Shown piece by piece: positions 23,206-37,032 of a stretch of 64,000 nt of DNA. How positions within the stretch are numbered: position 1 is the first letter of the stretch; each line of letters begins with the position of its first letter. This DNA comes from Polytrichum commune (Eukaryota > Streptophyta > Polytrichopsida > Polytrichales > Polytrichaceae): NCBI GenBank assembly GCA_950295325.1, contig OX485804.1, positions 66,564,033 through 66,628,032 of the forward strand, given 5' to 3'. A model generated the notes under the pieces. The model saw only the letters and a program-made list of their open reading frames with translations. It did not search any database and was not told the DNA's origin. Made by a program: the position numbers and the translations under genes.

Positions 23206-26200
23206 GTTCCTCCACATGCGTAGGATTCTGTCGTTTTCAGAGGCATTTCCCTGCTCTGCTGGGGCATATTTGTGTATCAATCACGTCTTGCTTACAACAG
23301 GTCGATGGCGTCGTCAATTCTACAATTCTATAAGCTTAAGATTAGGCAAATGGAGGAGGAGAGTGGTGGTCTGGGATGAAGTAGGGACTTGAAATATCCA
23401 GTATGGCGAGTACATCTGCGGATTTGAGTGGGGGCGGATCTTCCACGGGCCATGACACTTCTCCAAGCTCCACCGATCCAATCATTTAAGTAGGTCTCAC
23501 TGTCCAAAAACCTTGTGACGAATCTTCGACATATTTTCACACTACAGGGTGTCTCTGTTTATCTCCAAGGATGCATGTCTTGAAGTTCATATTAGCTTAC
23601 CTATGACAGTGAGTGGCTTCAGGTCGTCTTGGTGACACAGTCCCTTCCAAGGCCTTTTGACAGGAAATAGGATGAGTATCTTCCTTGAGGAGCAGAAGCA
23701 ACGTGTAGCATAGATGTTGTAGTGGGATTCGTACGTATGCGTGTTTCATCTTTTCTATCGAGGGAAGAATTTGCAATTTGCAAGGGCAAGGTGAGAAGAA
23801 ATCCAGGATGATCGGCAGTCACTAATTAAGGTTCTCTGATAATAGTTGTGAGAGATTCTGCACAAGATCCGATTAGGAGGTTGATAGGAGTCGAGGTTGA
23901 GGAGGCCTGCATTATTGGAATGGACAAGTCTCACGGAGTTTGAATCCCTTGGTATCAAGGTATTTGTCAGACATGGTGTAGTTCACTTTTCATGATCAAC
24001 AGTCGCAGGGCTGAGGTTGCATAGTTGCTCGTCTTTTAGGTTTTACGTTTTACCTGGTTCAAAAATCTTGATACGTAGATGACAAGACGACGTCCTGAGC
24101 CAGTAAAGCCGGTTCTGTCTCCAGATGGCCAGCACTAATGTAGCTCAGTTGCAACAATGCAGCAATGTTGAAGGTGCCATAGACATTGAGCTCCAGGTGA
24201 AAGGCTGCGGAGTACTTCTTCGATGTCTGTGTGATTGCAGAGATTGATCAAGTGTGGAGACCCTGCAAATCATCTGGAAAGGAGTAAAGCAGGAGTTGCA
24301 GACCCTGTGAAAGATGATAAAGTCCGCCTCCAAAGGTCCTTAACGCTCTAATCCCAAGACCAGATGACATACAGACTAGTTCCTTGGCAAGAGAAGATGA
24401 GGATCAGGGACCTGGCACAGAAAGGAGTTTCAAAATTTATGTAGGGATGCACTTGAATGGGTGAAGTGGGCTATGTTTCAGCGAGGACCTCATACTGTGT
24501 TGGCAGAGCTGGACAAGTACATGGGGGTCCTAGAGGTGTGTGAGGAGCAATCTTCACTCTTAATGAATTTGCATATAGATGTCGGACAGGTGAATCTTGT
24601 CCCGAATCTGTCATCTGTGTCCCTTGTTTCCAACATGGTGATCATGCCAGTCATGGCTATTTTACAGATTTAGTTGCCTCTGGTGGAGTCGGATGCTGTA
24701 AGTGCGGGGATATTATTGCATGGAAAGAATTTGGTTCCTGCTCCAGGCATTGTGGTCCTGGCAAGGGGGCACCGCTGCCTCTCTTTACTGTGGAATCAGC
24801 ATCGTCTGTGATGGAAGCTCTTTTGCACCATTGGGTTCATCGGTTGAGTGTAGGGTAACCGTAGGGGCTCAAGATATGGAATCAGCAAACAGTGGAGGAG
24901 AAGGTGGCATCCCTACTTTCAGCAGCATGCATTGATATGTTACTGGATTTTTGCATATATGGTGAGGCCATGGTGGTCTTCACAGACAACCTTCACAACA
25001 ATCTGCGAAGAACTCAGAAAAATAGAACAAACTTTCATTTCCTCGAATTTTCCAACTCCTCAAGTCAATTCCCAAAGAAGGTCGTGCACAATTAGTTAGT
25101 ATTGGAAGGGCAAAGAATTATCAAGTGATAAGAAGCAGCACCATGCCCATTTCTCTTTGTTGAGGCAGTAGTCGTTGGGGGCCCTCTAATTCTCTTGATG
25201 CCCGTTTCAAGAATACATTAAGACTTGGACCAACTTGAAAATGAAGCAACACCATAATTCAAGCTGGTTGCAACGTCGGAGTGATCTTTCTCTTCCTTCT
25301 GTTGAATGTATTCCAGTGTGTTTCTATTGGGGAACATGCAACTCTGCAACAACTAATCTAGGAAGCATCCTACAAACAAAATGTGCACGAGCAGAAGTAA
25401 AGCCCAGTGTTGCTCCACATGCAGTGCCTGCTCAGGAGGGCGCGTGTATAAAGATACCTCTAACCTACACCTCCAAGAGTTCACCATTTGTGTTGATGTA
25501 TTGAACTGTGATCTGTAGATTCTAAAATCAGCGCATCACAAGGACATTTATCATCAGCATGCATAGTTGCATTTAATGTCACCGAAAATGTCATAAATTG
25601 TTCAGAGACTGTTAGATCCACAACCACTGAGTCACACTAACGGCAATGTTCAGTTTAGTGCAGGTCTGACTTCCTCTATGCGATTAGGGTTTGCATAAAG
25701 CTTCCCTGATAATTGTGCTAGGTAAAGTGCAAAATGTCCAGTGTAAACTCTACTGGTGTGTTGATCGCTCTGATGTGTTGCAGAATTTAAACGCTGGGTT
25801 TTCATTTGATGGGACCTTGCTGAACAGGGAGAATCGGACAAGCATCAGATGCTGATTTTGAATTAGAACTGGAAAGTCTTAATGAGTACAGATAAGATTA
25901 TGCGACAGTGTACAATGGCATGGTTTAAATGACATGTTATTCAACATAATACTTTGAGTTGGTAGACAATATACCACATTTGCATGCCCAGCTGAGAATT
26001 TGGGTAGGAATATAAGAACGTCTCATGACCTTTGACTCTTGAGCATATAACTAAATATCAGTTATGTGCTAAAAATTCCAAATATTTTGGTGTGATGTGC
26101 CATGTCACATGTGAAAGTATGCTACTGGCAATGACATATATAGGCCTACTGGTCCTTAATCAAACGGTTATCTTGACAATCAATCACACCCCAAAACAGG

Positions 26201-26753
26201 AACCAACCTTAGCCTTGATGATATATTACAATAGGACCAAAGTGCACAAAATCTTGCCTACATTTGAAAATGCAAAATTGTTCCTAAACAACCACTACGA
26301 ACTGCATAAAATTTAGACATGGAGGGACATTGATATTGTGCCTGTTCCAAGCTAAATTCACACCACCAGATTACTACCAAGGCAACAATGTAAGACAAAA
26401 CCTAAGACTGTAACTGTTACGTCAGATATTTGAGCTCGACGTGCATCCTCAATGCTAGCATGTCATGCTTTTTTTAACGTTCTATGCTCTTAACCAAGCC
26501 TTATCTGTATGCTCTTCATACCATTAAGGTTGTCGTTACTCAAATCCTTGAATGATGGACCTTTCCGCTATAATATTCTCTAATCACAACAGGATAATAA
26601 TGCAAAAGCATTTCTGTCAGTATGACACATATGTTTACCTTGTAACAACACATGTTGAATGGCATGATCTGAGATAAGAATCTCTGGAGGGAAAGCGTGA
26701 AAGCTCAAAGACTTAAAAGTGGCGTCGAAGAGGAAAAGACGTGAGACTTCTTA
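23206..26753. other. Intergenic DNA, no gene supported
   Basis: ORFs at 24461-24673 and 24702-24935 lie in a stretch of slightly higher GC. They might be remains of a degraded gene or retroelement, but I recognise no domain. The part just below 26754 is the 3' flank of the rhodanese gene. Confidence 0.4.
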
Positions 26754-29700
26754 TTAGTGCCGCAACTCGAAAAAGAAGCGACTGAGTTGTTGAGCACCCA
26801 CAAATGCAAGATCGACTGCTACCACCAGTGCAAACTGCACATAAACAAGCACAACATCAACTTCCAAACTCCATATTAAAACTAAGCTCATGAGCCTAAT
26901 ACAATAGCCATCTCATATATGTACCGCAGACACTTCGCTAAATGCAAATTTGACTAGTATGAGATCAACTAACATATTTAGAGTGAACTGAGTTTGCACT
27001 TGTTTGTCAAAGTGCAGAGAATTGCGAGAGATGCATAAAAAACAATCTAAATGATTACTTTAATCTACACCTTATGATGTTCTTACCAATCTTGCAAATA
27101 ATGCTGCACGATAACCAAAGCCCTGTTTCTTTGCTTCCAGTCTTTGTACATCTGTCCATCTACAGCACGCAATGCCCATAAATTAAAAACAGTAGCACCT
27201 CAAGCTCCAATAAGGTTTAACCTTTAGCAATTTTTAATTCAGATAGCCCCTTAGTAATACATACCAGTCCCCCTGCTCAACTCGTATGTTTTGTTTTCTT
27301 TCTGAGATTGACGACCTTGACCTACATGTCACTAACCCAAACTCTATCAAGACAATCAAATCTCTGGCACTCGCCGTCCAATTTACACCTTCTGCTTTAT
27401 GTACAACAGATCACTCCTTGGTGACATTTAGTGTAAACTCTAACGCTTGCAAGCTTAATATCACCATTAAGAACACAAATATCTGTTTCCTAAGATGGGA
27501 GGCAAAAAGCACATCTAATTTTTATTGGATGTGCAAACAACCTCAAAACACAGAGCAGATTAAAGAGCCGAACTCACCCAATAAACTCTGATACTCCGCC
27601 AATACCCCCAAAGGTGAATGGTTGGGATCCTACCCTCTCCAAGTCCTGTCCAAGAGATACGAATGTCACTAGCAATTAGAAATTGCAATCGATCACAAAA
27701 CCAAGTACATCGAACCATGAAACAACATCTGACATACTTGATAAGGAGACAAATCTAGCTTAATTAATACTGAAAGAGAAAAGAAAAAGTACAGACCACT
27801 ACAACATTTTCCAACCGTTCAAAAGCTTTTAAGTGCCAAAGGCTATTTTTGTTTTCAAATACCATTTGCCACAAAGTGCAGGAACTGCAACTAGCAGGCA
27901 ATGATGTAGATGGGTGAAAAAACATTGGGAGGTGCAATAAAAAGAGATGGCAAGACAAAAATAAAAAATTGATTGTAGGGACTGATGAGATTTCGAACCC
28001 AATTTTTGGATTGGGACATAATTGACAAGTGCTACCGTACACCAGAGACCCATGACTATTTATCTTGCATAATCAAGTATATGAATCAAAGCAATCAGAT
28101 AATGTTAAGCCCATTGTTAGACAGAGACATAATTTTAGAAAACCTCCTTAGTCAACTATATTCCTCAAGCCAAATTGCTAAATAAGAGTAAAGGGGTTTT
28201 GAATAATCTTGACAATCTAAGATGGTATGAGGAAATGAAGTGAAGATAGACATACTCCTTCTTGAACAGCATCCAAACCGCCATTGAGCCAAAACAGATT
28301 CCTATAGCCAGCCTTGTATAGTTGCTCGCATGCTGCCAATGACCTGTGAAATAATCTGGTCAGTAAGAATAATCTGATCCCTATGTATAAACTTGCACTA
28401 AATGCACCTGAGTGGGCACAACATCCACACAAAAGGAAGAGATGACTCACCGAAGGCCCTTCTGACACCCGACAATGATATTTGCACTTTTGGGGACTTT
28501 AGCAACAACATCGGGCATAAATCGCCTGCCACAAATCACCACAAACAACCAATCTCAAATATCTTTCCACATCGAAGTTTAATACCAGTATTCATTTACA
28601 TTAAAAAAGTATGAACTTCAAACACAAATTCATGCCAGCAATTTATCCTCCTCTCCACCATTTTCCTTCCCAACAGTCTGACCCGCTTGCATATGATAAT
28701 ATTTCACTATACTACTACATCAAGTGTGCTAGAAAAATGTGACAAGGTGATGGTCTCCAGTGCACTCACTCATTGTATTTCATAAGCGGCAGACCATTCC
28801 ACCAACCACCTGAAATGGCATTCCAACAAGCGGTAAAGCTGTTACTTTACAAGCTGTGGCACAGAGCAGAAATATAATAAATAAATGTCTATTCCTATCC
28901 AAGGACTGGTTCATCAGATCTTTTTATAAAAGAGTCTAGTTGACAACAGGTAGACAGTGGCTGACCAACATCCCAAGCTTTGCACAACAAATGTAGTTTC
29001 CTTTCATAAATTGAGGAAAAGATATACCCATAGTGAAGTTGGAGAATTTTCTCAATAATGTCCCAGGGTCCAAACTTTGATCAACGTCATATATGGGGAT
29101 CCAGATGGAGTCCTTTACATAGGCCTGAACAAACAAGCACCACACAAAAGCCCATATTCATTTATTTAAATTCGTATTCAATAGCTAATAAATAAAAAGA
29201 GGCAGATCAAAATATGACTGCTTCCAAAAAATTGTTTGTGCAACATTAGATGACAAATAGGTTAGATATCAAACACTCTTGTTGTCATATGTCCAGATAT
29301 GAAAAAATTAAGCAACTAGGGGCATGTAGAGTGTGTGCAGGATTCCATGTCTATTCTTTCCTGATTCAGAAACTAACAGGTTCATGTACCACAAAATTCG
29401 ATGTTTAATTTGGTGACTTGAGGCAGATGGAGGAGATAAGAATTATTGGAAATTTTAAAAAACTGCAAAGCAAACCTGCCATTTAGCATATATGTCAACC
29501 AGATCATCACCACTTCAATACTAGACCTGACGGCTAGAACGATAGACTTAGAATCCAGCTCACTATGCTGCAATGCTATTACCAAAACATAATCCTTCTT
29601 GCTTTGTACATAGTGCAGCTAAAATGCCAAATTCTCAATTTGCAGCCAACTACAATGCCAGGCTGGACTACCATTTGCTATTTGTATGGAAAAACATTTA

Positions 29701-31886
29701 CCACTCAAGGGCCATTCCAAATGCAAACAGAAGCATCACCACAATCAATAACTCTTACCTTATTACGTTCCGACGATGGCCGCACATCCAAGAGCGTGTA
29801 TCCATTCAGCTGGATAGCGTAACCTGCCTCCTTGGGTGACAGAGACTTCACCTTTCCTTCTTTCACCTGTCCCAGTCATACAAGCAAAAAAAAATATCCC
29901 TTCAGGATGTGCCACGCATTATTAAGCTATCCTCCAATCTAGCATGACTATCAATCAGGAGTTGGTTGTTTTGCATACAACACCTTCCATATTCGGTAAG
30001 TTATTGGTGCATAATCAGAAGGTAGTGTGGAGGTTTGAAGGAAGAGCATTCTATAGCAGTTCGTTGAGTGTCATACTCATTTTGGCATCCCAAGAGGTGC
30101 TAAAATGAGTTTGGCCCTTGCTGAACCCGAATAGGTTGCTCCTCAATCAGATTCAAACACTACCTCCGAGAATGCACCACAAGTGGAAAGTATGATATTA
30201 TAAGTTTTTTGATATTATGATATTGTACGCAAAACAACCAATGGAAAATCATAGGGGACCAACTCTGGACAAAATGCCCCATTGAGTTAGAGAATAAATC
30301 TATAGCTCTATTGCCCAGTACAATAAACATCAGGGTACATGGGATATGGGGTCCCACAAATGAGATGAAGGGTCTTAAAATGGGGTACTAAAGAAAAAAA
30401 CAATCTCCTATTGGTCGTCAGTTCATTTAACCATGTCAACCACGGGGAAAAAGTGCCACTTGTGGTTAGTTGCCCATAATGACTCCCAAATAGGTTAGTC
30501 ACCGCAATACATGGATGCTTGAGAATGGTGGTTGTGTGCACACATACAAAAAAGCTATCTTCTTCAAGAGGACTGCTCCTTTGCACTTAGCGCAATCACA
30601 AATTTGCACTTGAGCCATGTGGCCGGAGAATACTTCACTTTTGTCATGACATAGATCCCTTTATTTTTGTTCCTTAAGCCAAATATATTTATCATGAGAG
30701 AGTGGTACTAGTGCTAACGATTAGGGACCCAATATACTAGAACCATGTCATACTGGACACTACCACAGAAGAATACAGAAACCATGTAAAGTATATCTTA
30801 ATACTAGACTTACCTGTGTCTCCCACCGCTTCTCAGCTGCACGCATCGCCTTCATTTGATCTGCCAAGTCTTGGGCGCACCTAATTTGACCCTGCCACAA
30901 ATAACCCATGAAAATTCAAAATTGGTTGAAATTCCCTGTATGACTAATCTATGTCAATAATCAAACAACACTTGCAGATAAAGGTGACCAGTATATAATA
31001 AAGTAGCAACCCAAGAGAGATAATTAATCCAAAACTTTCAGAGTAGCATACTAATGCAGAGCAATGAAAAGGAGAAAACAGACATTAGAGTAAGATAAGA
31101 ATAAACAATTCACACATGTGGCAATAGCCAATTACATCTTTAGAGGTAACAGGAAGACTCAAGCAAATTGTGGTAAAGCATGTGTAGAAAGACCTCACTT
31201 TTGACAAAAGGAAATCATGAGAGGTAGGGCCAACCCCTGAAGTAGGAAAAACCAAAGCCAAAAGTTTAGTTTATTCAAGAAACCACCCTATTTTGCTAAG
31301 AGGGCTTTAACAAGCTCCCCTATAAGGCATTTTGCAAAGCCTTGATAATTGTTTCAAATGCAAGTAAGATAGAGCATGCTAGAACCCTCACCCCACCCAC
31401 AACCAACAACCTAAAATCTTGCACAATAAGTACATATTGATTTTGAGAGTATCCACCATCTTAACATCAAGCTTCCATGACAGTTTTGCATCATCCACCA
31501 ATAGAACATTGAACCTTTCTATCTTTTGCATATGAAATTAATATTAAGATATACTTTGGTTCACTGGAATCCCCTGTCAATTGCTCACAAAAATCAGTTC
31601 GAAGTTTTTCAATGTGACACTAAGTATCTATGCTCAGCAATGGTATAAGCACCATCTACATTACAGAAAGAGGAGTTAGGTCACTAACCGCAGCGGAATG
31701 TGATGACCACCTCTGTACTGTAGAATTGCGCAATGTGAGCGCCCGGAGGTGGGCAGTCAAGGCTGAAACACAGGAAAGTTGAGAGACTTGCATTTGATCA
31801 TTTCTGCAATGCCCTTTTCTCTCTCCTGTTTGAAGAGGCCCTGCCACCACTCCTGTGGCCTTCAAAGTCAGCCCCGCCATTGCCAT
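26754..31886 (-). CDS. STR11: Chloroplast rhodanese-like protein, STR11 type
   Basis: A complete ten-exon gene on the minus strand: 31689-31886, 30814-30891, 29759-29866, 29028-29124, 28770-28809, 28451-28525, 28256-28343, 27578-27645, 27087-27159 and 26754-26834. All junctions are GT-AG and in phase, giving 301 residues (Arabidopsis rhodanese-like protein 11 is about 290). The first 60 or so residues are rich in S, T, A and R with few acids, as in a plastid transit peptide. The rhodanese fold spans roughly 100-230: LLDVRPSSERN, then SIWIPIYDVD, GGWWNGLP, and the active-site loop IIVGCQKGLRSLA with Cys about 194. LFWLNGGLDAVQ follows, then the STR11-type tail GGIGGVSEFIGWTD and a last hydrophobic segment (ALVVAVDLAFVGAQQ) that could anchor it in a membrane. 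Rhodanese domains move sulfane sulfur or act as scaffolds; the substrate here is unknown. An intron holds a family-B MITE. Confidence 0.95.
29928..30296 (-). mobile_element. MITE family B, copy 2 (in STR11 intron)
   Basis: About 370 bp in the intron between exons 29759-29866 and 30814-30891, in the opposite orientation to copy 1. Terminal inverted repeats are again centred on GGTTGTTTTGCATAC / GTACGCAAAACAACC. Internal blocks GGTAGTGT...TTTGAA are shared with copy 1. Confidence 0.75.
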
Positions 31887-31949
31887 CTGTAACCCTCTGC
31901 AGGATCCTTTTCAAGCACTGCCAAAGATTCACACATACAAGTATTTCAG

Positions 31950-33235
31950 TACATCTCTTCTTTGAAAGAGACCTATCAACCCTGAACCTAAACCCCCAAC
32001 ACACTCAAAGGCTGGGAATTGTGTGATCTTGCTCACAATTACAAAACGTTTTTTTGCTTAGTTTTCTGCTACCCACATGTGCGGAATTTCTTACGAAGAC
32101 TCAAAAATCCCTTCAAGCACCGAGAGGTACAAACCCTGGCCCTAAACCCAAACACCATTCGGTATGATTTCAGCACAGCTTTTCTTTAAGGAGACCTATC
32201 AACCCTGAACCTAAACCCAACACTTCCAAACGCTGGAAATTGTGCACCTTGCACACAAACACAGAACCTTTTTTTTTCCTTAGTTTGCTGGTACCCACAT
32301 GTGCGAAATTTCCTATGAAGACTCAAAGGTCCTTTCAAGCACCGCCAATGATTCCCAAAAAACAACCGCTTCAGTGATACTTTCCTTCAAAGAAAAAGTA
32401 CCAACCTGACCCTAAACCCAACACCATTCAGTAAGAATTTCAGTAGAGCTTTTCTCTATGGACACCTATCACCCTGAACCAAAACCGAACACATTCGAAC
32501 GCTGGAAATTGTGTAACCTTGCACACAATCACAAAACCTTTTTTCCTTAGTTTTCTGGTACCCCAAGGTGCGGAATTTCCTATCAAGACTCAAAAACCCT
32601 TTCAATCATCATAAAAGATTTACAAGAACACTTTCCTTCAAGGAAAAAGAACCAACATTGACCCTAACCCCAACACCATTCAGTTAGAATTTCAGTGCAG
32701 CTTTTCTTTAAGGAGACCTATCAACCCTGAACCTACATCCAACACAGTCAGAAGCTGGAAATTATGTACATAAAACCTTCGTTCTTAGTTTCTGGTACCC
32801 GCATGTGCGGAATTTCCTATGAAGACTCAAAAGTCCTTTCAAGCACCCTAAAAGATTCACAAAGAACAATCACTTCACTGCAGCTTTCGTTCATGCAAAG
32901 ATTACCAACCTTGACCTTAAACCCCAACACATTCAACCGCTGGAAATTAAGAAACCTTCCAAACAACCACAAAACCTCGTCTTCTTGGTTTTCTGGTACT
33001 CACCGGTGCAGAATTTCCTAAGCAAACTCAAAATCCTTTCAAGCTCCGCAAGAGATTCACAAGCGAAACTTTGGTTCAAGGAAAAAGTGCCAACACTGAC
33101 CCTAAACACAACACATTCAAAGCCTGGAATTCGGTGTGAACTATGTGCAATCAATCACAAGGCTTTTCCTCAGTTTTTCTGGTACTCACCGGTGTAGAAT
33201 TTGTTGAGAAAGCTCCGAGGAATGTAATGTGAGCT
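31950..33235 (-). repeat. Tandem array upstream of STR11
   Basis: Five to six diverged units of about 190-270 bp. ACCTATCA.CCCTGAACC recurs at about 31971, 32194, 32464 and 32716. A CTGGTACCCACATGTGCGGAAT-type block recurs near 32071, 32290, 32560, 32800, 32995 and 33180. Read on the minus strand (the gene's sense), that block contains a GGTGAGTACCAG splice-donor-like string in the two outermost copies. The array therefore probably grew from the gene's own 5' UTR exon/intron junction. Confidence 0.8.
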
Positions 33236-33702
33236 TAGAGAGCCTTGATGAAGCTCAGTATCGTGACTGTTGATGAGCTCCAGATCTCGTGCAAATCTTT
33301 ACACCAAGGTTTCCAGTAAGGAGCCTGCCGCACTATCCCACTCTATCCACTTCCGAAATCCAACCAGTCCGCGTTGAAGTCCGGTGGACAATTCCGCCGA
33401 CCATCGGTCACTAGCTGCGTCCAGGAGATACGGATCTTATCCGCTCCTACGGGCGACCTTCGGTCGGTGAGAAAATCCCGTGAAAACCATCGCCCAAGAG
33501 CTCGAACTGGCTCTTTAATCCAGTCGGCGACCGGCGGGAATGAATCGCCCTAGTATATTCCGTTCGAAGTTTTCTATGTGTTCCGCACCACCCTTCCTAC
33601 TGCTTGAATTAACCAAGTCCACCACCCGAGCCTACTCAAGCTTTTAAGTTATTGCAAAATCTTCTTCACATTCTATTTCTATAGTTTCAACATCTATTTG
33701 AA
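33236..33702. promoter_or_regulatory. Likely promoter region of STR11
   Basis: Inferred only from position: this is single-copy, higher-GC DNA outside the tandem array and upstream of the minus-strand STR11 gene. No core promoter element can be assigned with confidence. Confidence 0.3.
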
Positions 33703-33943
33703 AATGAAATGAAATGAAATTGATTTTAATCTCCAGGAAGACCAAAAGGCTAATGGGACTGAAAGTACATCATGATGGTTTCAAACCAACTAATTCTCCA
33801 GAGTGGCAGAGTACGGTAGCTTCCGTGTGCTTTTGTAAGGAACTTGGGAATCAACCAGTTTGACACCATTCTGATGAATATTTAATCCCATCAGCCTTTT
33901 GTCTTCCCAATCTTTAAAATCAATTTCATTTCATTCCTTTGAT
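33703..33943. mobile_element. Small MITE, about 240 bp
   Basis: Terminal inverted repeats of about 50 bp: the left end has AATGAAATTGATTTTAA then GGAAGACCAAAAGGCTAATG; the right end carries the complement (CAGCCTTTTGTCTTCCCAAT, then TTAAAATCAATTTCATTTCA). No ORF. Confidence 0.8.
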
Positions 33944-36900
33944 GTCATTTCCCTCTCCACTTGGGCTTATGTAGAAGGTGTTAAAATCATTACTTTAAGT
34001 AGTGAGGATATATACTATAATTAGATTGATAAAAATGGAAGTTTCTTGTTAGCAAATTACAAAGGCTCTGCGATGCTCCATCCAATCATTGACAACAAGA
34101 AATGATTTAGGTAGCGGAAATTTTAATACCAATTAATATTGGTATATTTATTTAGAACAAATCATTTGTATTGTCAATATGTGTTATTTAAATTTGGATA
34201 TTGATATTTTTATAAGTTTTTAGTTTCAATATCGACATGTACCGTTGGAGGCCGGCAAAAGTTGTCCCTTGCATGTTCACTTTGAAGATTAGTTTTCATA
34301 ATATTTGATTATTAGATAATAATATTTAATCATTTTAATTAATGGAATATCATTTTTCATGGTATTTTCCTTATAAGAATTTAAATGAAATAATTTAGGG
34401 GTAAAACAACCATTTAAAAGCGTTGATTTCCAGTCAAATCAAAGATGTATTATGGAATGTAATTTAACCATTTTAAAATGAAAAATGCATGTGTATAGCA
34501 TGTGCTTATAAACGGTGGTTGAAACTTTACTAATGGATGAGCACTTTGGAGTTCATCACAAAGGGCATAAGCCATCTGCAAATGAGCCACTCGGGGCCGA
34601 GGCCTCTCCGTTGGTGGGAGGAGGAGGCCCCTCGTAGGAGAGGCGGTTCATTCGTATGCGGGTGTGAAGTTAAGACCAAACTCAATCATGATCTGCTCAA
34701 TAACGGGGGGCCAAAAAAAACCAAAAAAAAAACTTAGATTTATATCTTTGAGGTATAATTACATGTTGGCTTTGTGATCTTCACATTTCCTCATCCAAAA
34801 AACGCGACGTAAATTGTTCACAACATGCTTCCATTTCAGGCGAACTTATGATTAGTGTAACTTAATGTAACTCCTTTGGGGTATCCCACTTACATTTTGA
34901 GGTGGCCCTAGCGTGCATTAAAAGCACAATCATATATAGCAAAATGATGATGGTAATTGGGACTACACGAAGGAGGTAATCGATAGCCTCAGCAAACAAA
35001 AGAGAATCTACCAAGACTTCGTGGAAGATGAAATGATCAAATCAAGAACAAAGTACAAGTTACGTATTTGAGGATCACAGAGTATTTGAATCTCATGCAC
35101 ACCAAACCCGAAATCTGAAACCTTCCAGCATGTAAAAAGAAGATTAATTACCGTGGTAGGGTGTTTCTGCAATTTTTATTTGTAAAATAAACATAGGCTT
35201 GCTATAAAACTCAAACACTTGACTACACTATTTATCTCATTTAGTGAGGGTGGGATAATAGTGCGTGTGGGAAATTAGTGAAGGTGATACTAAAATTCTT
35301 CATGCTATGAAATTAGTGCCACCATAAGATCTAGGAAGCATTGTTCATCGCGGCAGTAATCACTGAAAGTACTAGCATTACTTACTATAAATAAATATAC
35401 TCACAACAAAAACTATTCACAACATTCATGCTATTCATACCAACATCAATGTCTCCTTATTATCTAAGTTTCTTTCCCAAATTAGTCTAGTTCAAGTGAT
35501 ATGAGCTGAATCAACAACAAACCTATAGGGGGTCAAGTTTTGATGTTGGATGGATGAGATATACGCCTATATGCAATAATTCCCCCTCTCCAAATATTTT
35601 GGAGTTGTGTACACAGGTAGATTACCTGGTTTATTCACAAACAAGTAGGTTTCATGAAGGGACAGTTGAGTAAGCATAATGAACTGAAATGTTTTACAAA
35701 TAGCACACAACATCACAAGTGCAGGATAAATTGTCGACCAAGTCCATTTCACTTTATATAATAATGCTAAAAGCACAGTTTATGTTGGGAGGACAGCCTA
35801 GTGTTGATGTCCAATTGCCTGGGGTAAGAGAAACTCTTAGATGGCACATGGTGTACTATAGTCGCATAATTTAGCTAATACTTGTCCCAAGAAAACTTTG
35901 ATGTGTCGATTTTTTTTCCTAAATAACCCTTTGAGGATGCCCGGGGAGGGCACTCGCGAAAATTTATTAAACCATGTGAGAAAGAATGTAGGGTATTTTT
36001 TATTCATTTGTGATAAAATTTATACAATTCTTCGATATAATGAAGCACCTCTTCAATTACAAAGTTGTGTGTATAAAAAAATAAGGGTACCATATAATGC
36101 ATCAATTTATCTAATTCTTTCAATCTAAAATAGGGTTGGGAATAGTAGGTAGAGAAAAAAAATATTGAGGCAGAGGTATATAATGCATTTTATGGTGGTC
36201 AATGGATGAAAAACTATCCATTTTCAATCCAAAGTCCCGAATGAAAAATTTGGATGACAAGGGTTTTGGTGTTCTTTGCTTTGTGCGTTGTATCTTTGAT
36301 TTTTGCCTAGGGTTGCTTGCGCCAATGCAGCGCTACTTGTGAGGCATGATTTGGTGTTGAAGTTCTTGACGTGCATTTTGTGGTTGTGTGCGGTTTTCGG
36401 AGTTCTAGTAGTAGAATCTTGTCTTCATTCGTTTTATTTTGGTGCTTCTCTCAAGTTTACTTGCTTCAAGTTTGTTTGATTTGAACATTGTTTGATGTAT
36501 GTTTTGGAACAATAGGAGGTCCTAATAATGCTTCAAGTTTTTATGTTTTGGTACATTGTTTGATGTCTTCAATCTAGACATGGTTTATTGAATTTTTACT
36601 ACAAACTTTCAAGAGTCCTATGAGTTGTCATTCATGGGGTCAAATATAAAAATTATAAGGAACATAGGGTTCTAGAAACTAGTTCAGTTGCGACTTTATA
36701 AATACAAATAGGGGCATCTAAAATGACAAAATTTAGATTTATATGTACTGATAGGGTGTAAAGAATTCCAATTTCTTAGATAAATAGCCCCATGATAAAT
36801 ACCCTTCCGTCGCAGATGGGTTATTAAATACATGTATGAGTGCCCTCCCCGGGTGAGGATGTGTGTTGAAGTTTATGTTCATGATTCTTTAATGACCAAA

Positions 36901-37032
36901 AGAGCCCTGATTCAGCTCCCAGTAAAGTTCTCCCTGCAAGTTTGTATTCTTATTGAATGATTTCCCTTGTAAAGGGACAGTATATACACACTACTTCCAG
37001 ATTTAACAAGACTGACACTTCCTTCCTCACAA
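33944..37032. other. AT-rich intergenic DNA, no gene seen
   Basis: It includes a GC-richer patch at about 34560-34700 unlike its surroundings, and a third copy of the TTAGTCTAG/TATAGGGGG/GGATGGATGA repeat at 35475-35590. The remainder is AT-rich and non-coding by eye. Confidence 0.5.

Noticed and set aside
24461-24935. Two adjacent plus-strand ORFs in a GC-richer patch
   Set aside because: No domain, splice chain or homologue recognised; possibly old gene debris, but not supportable as a gene.
34560-34700. Possible organelle DNA insertion in the GC-rich patch
   Set aside because: The composition is odd, but no organellar gene could be recognised.
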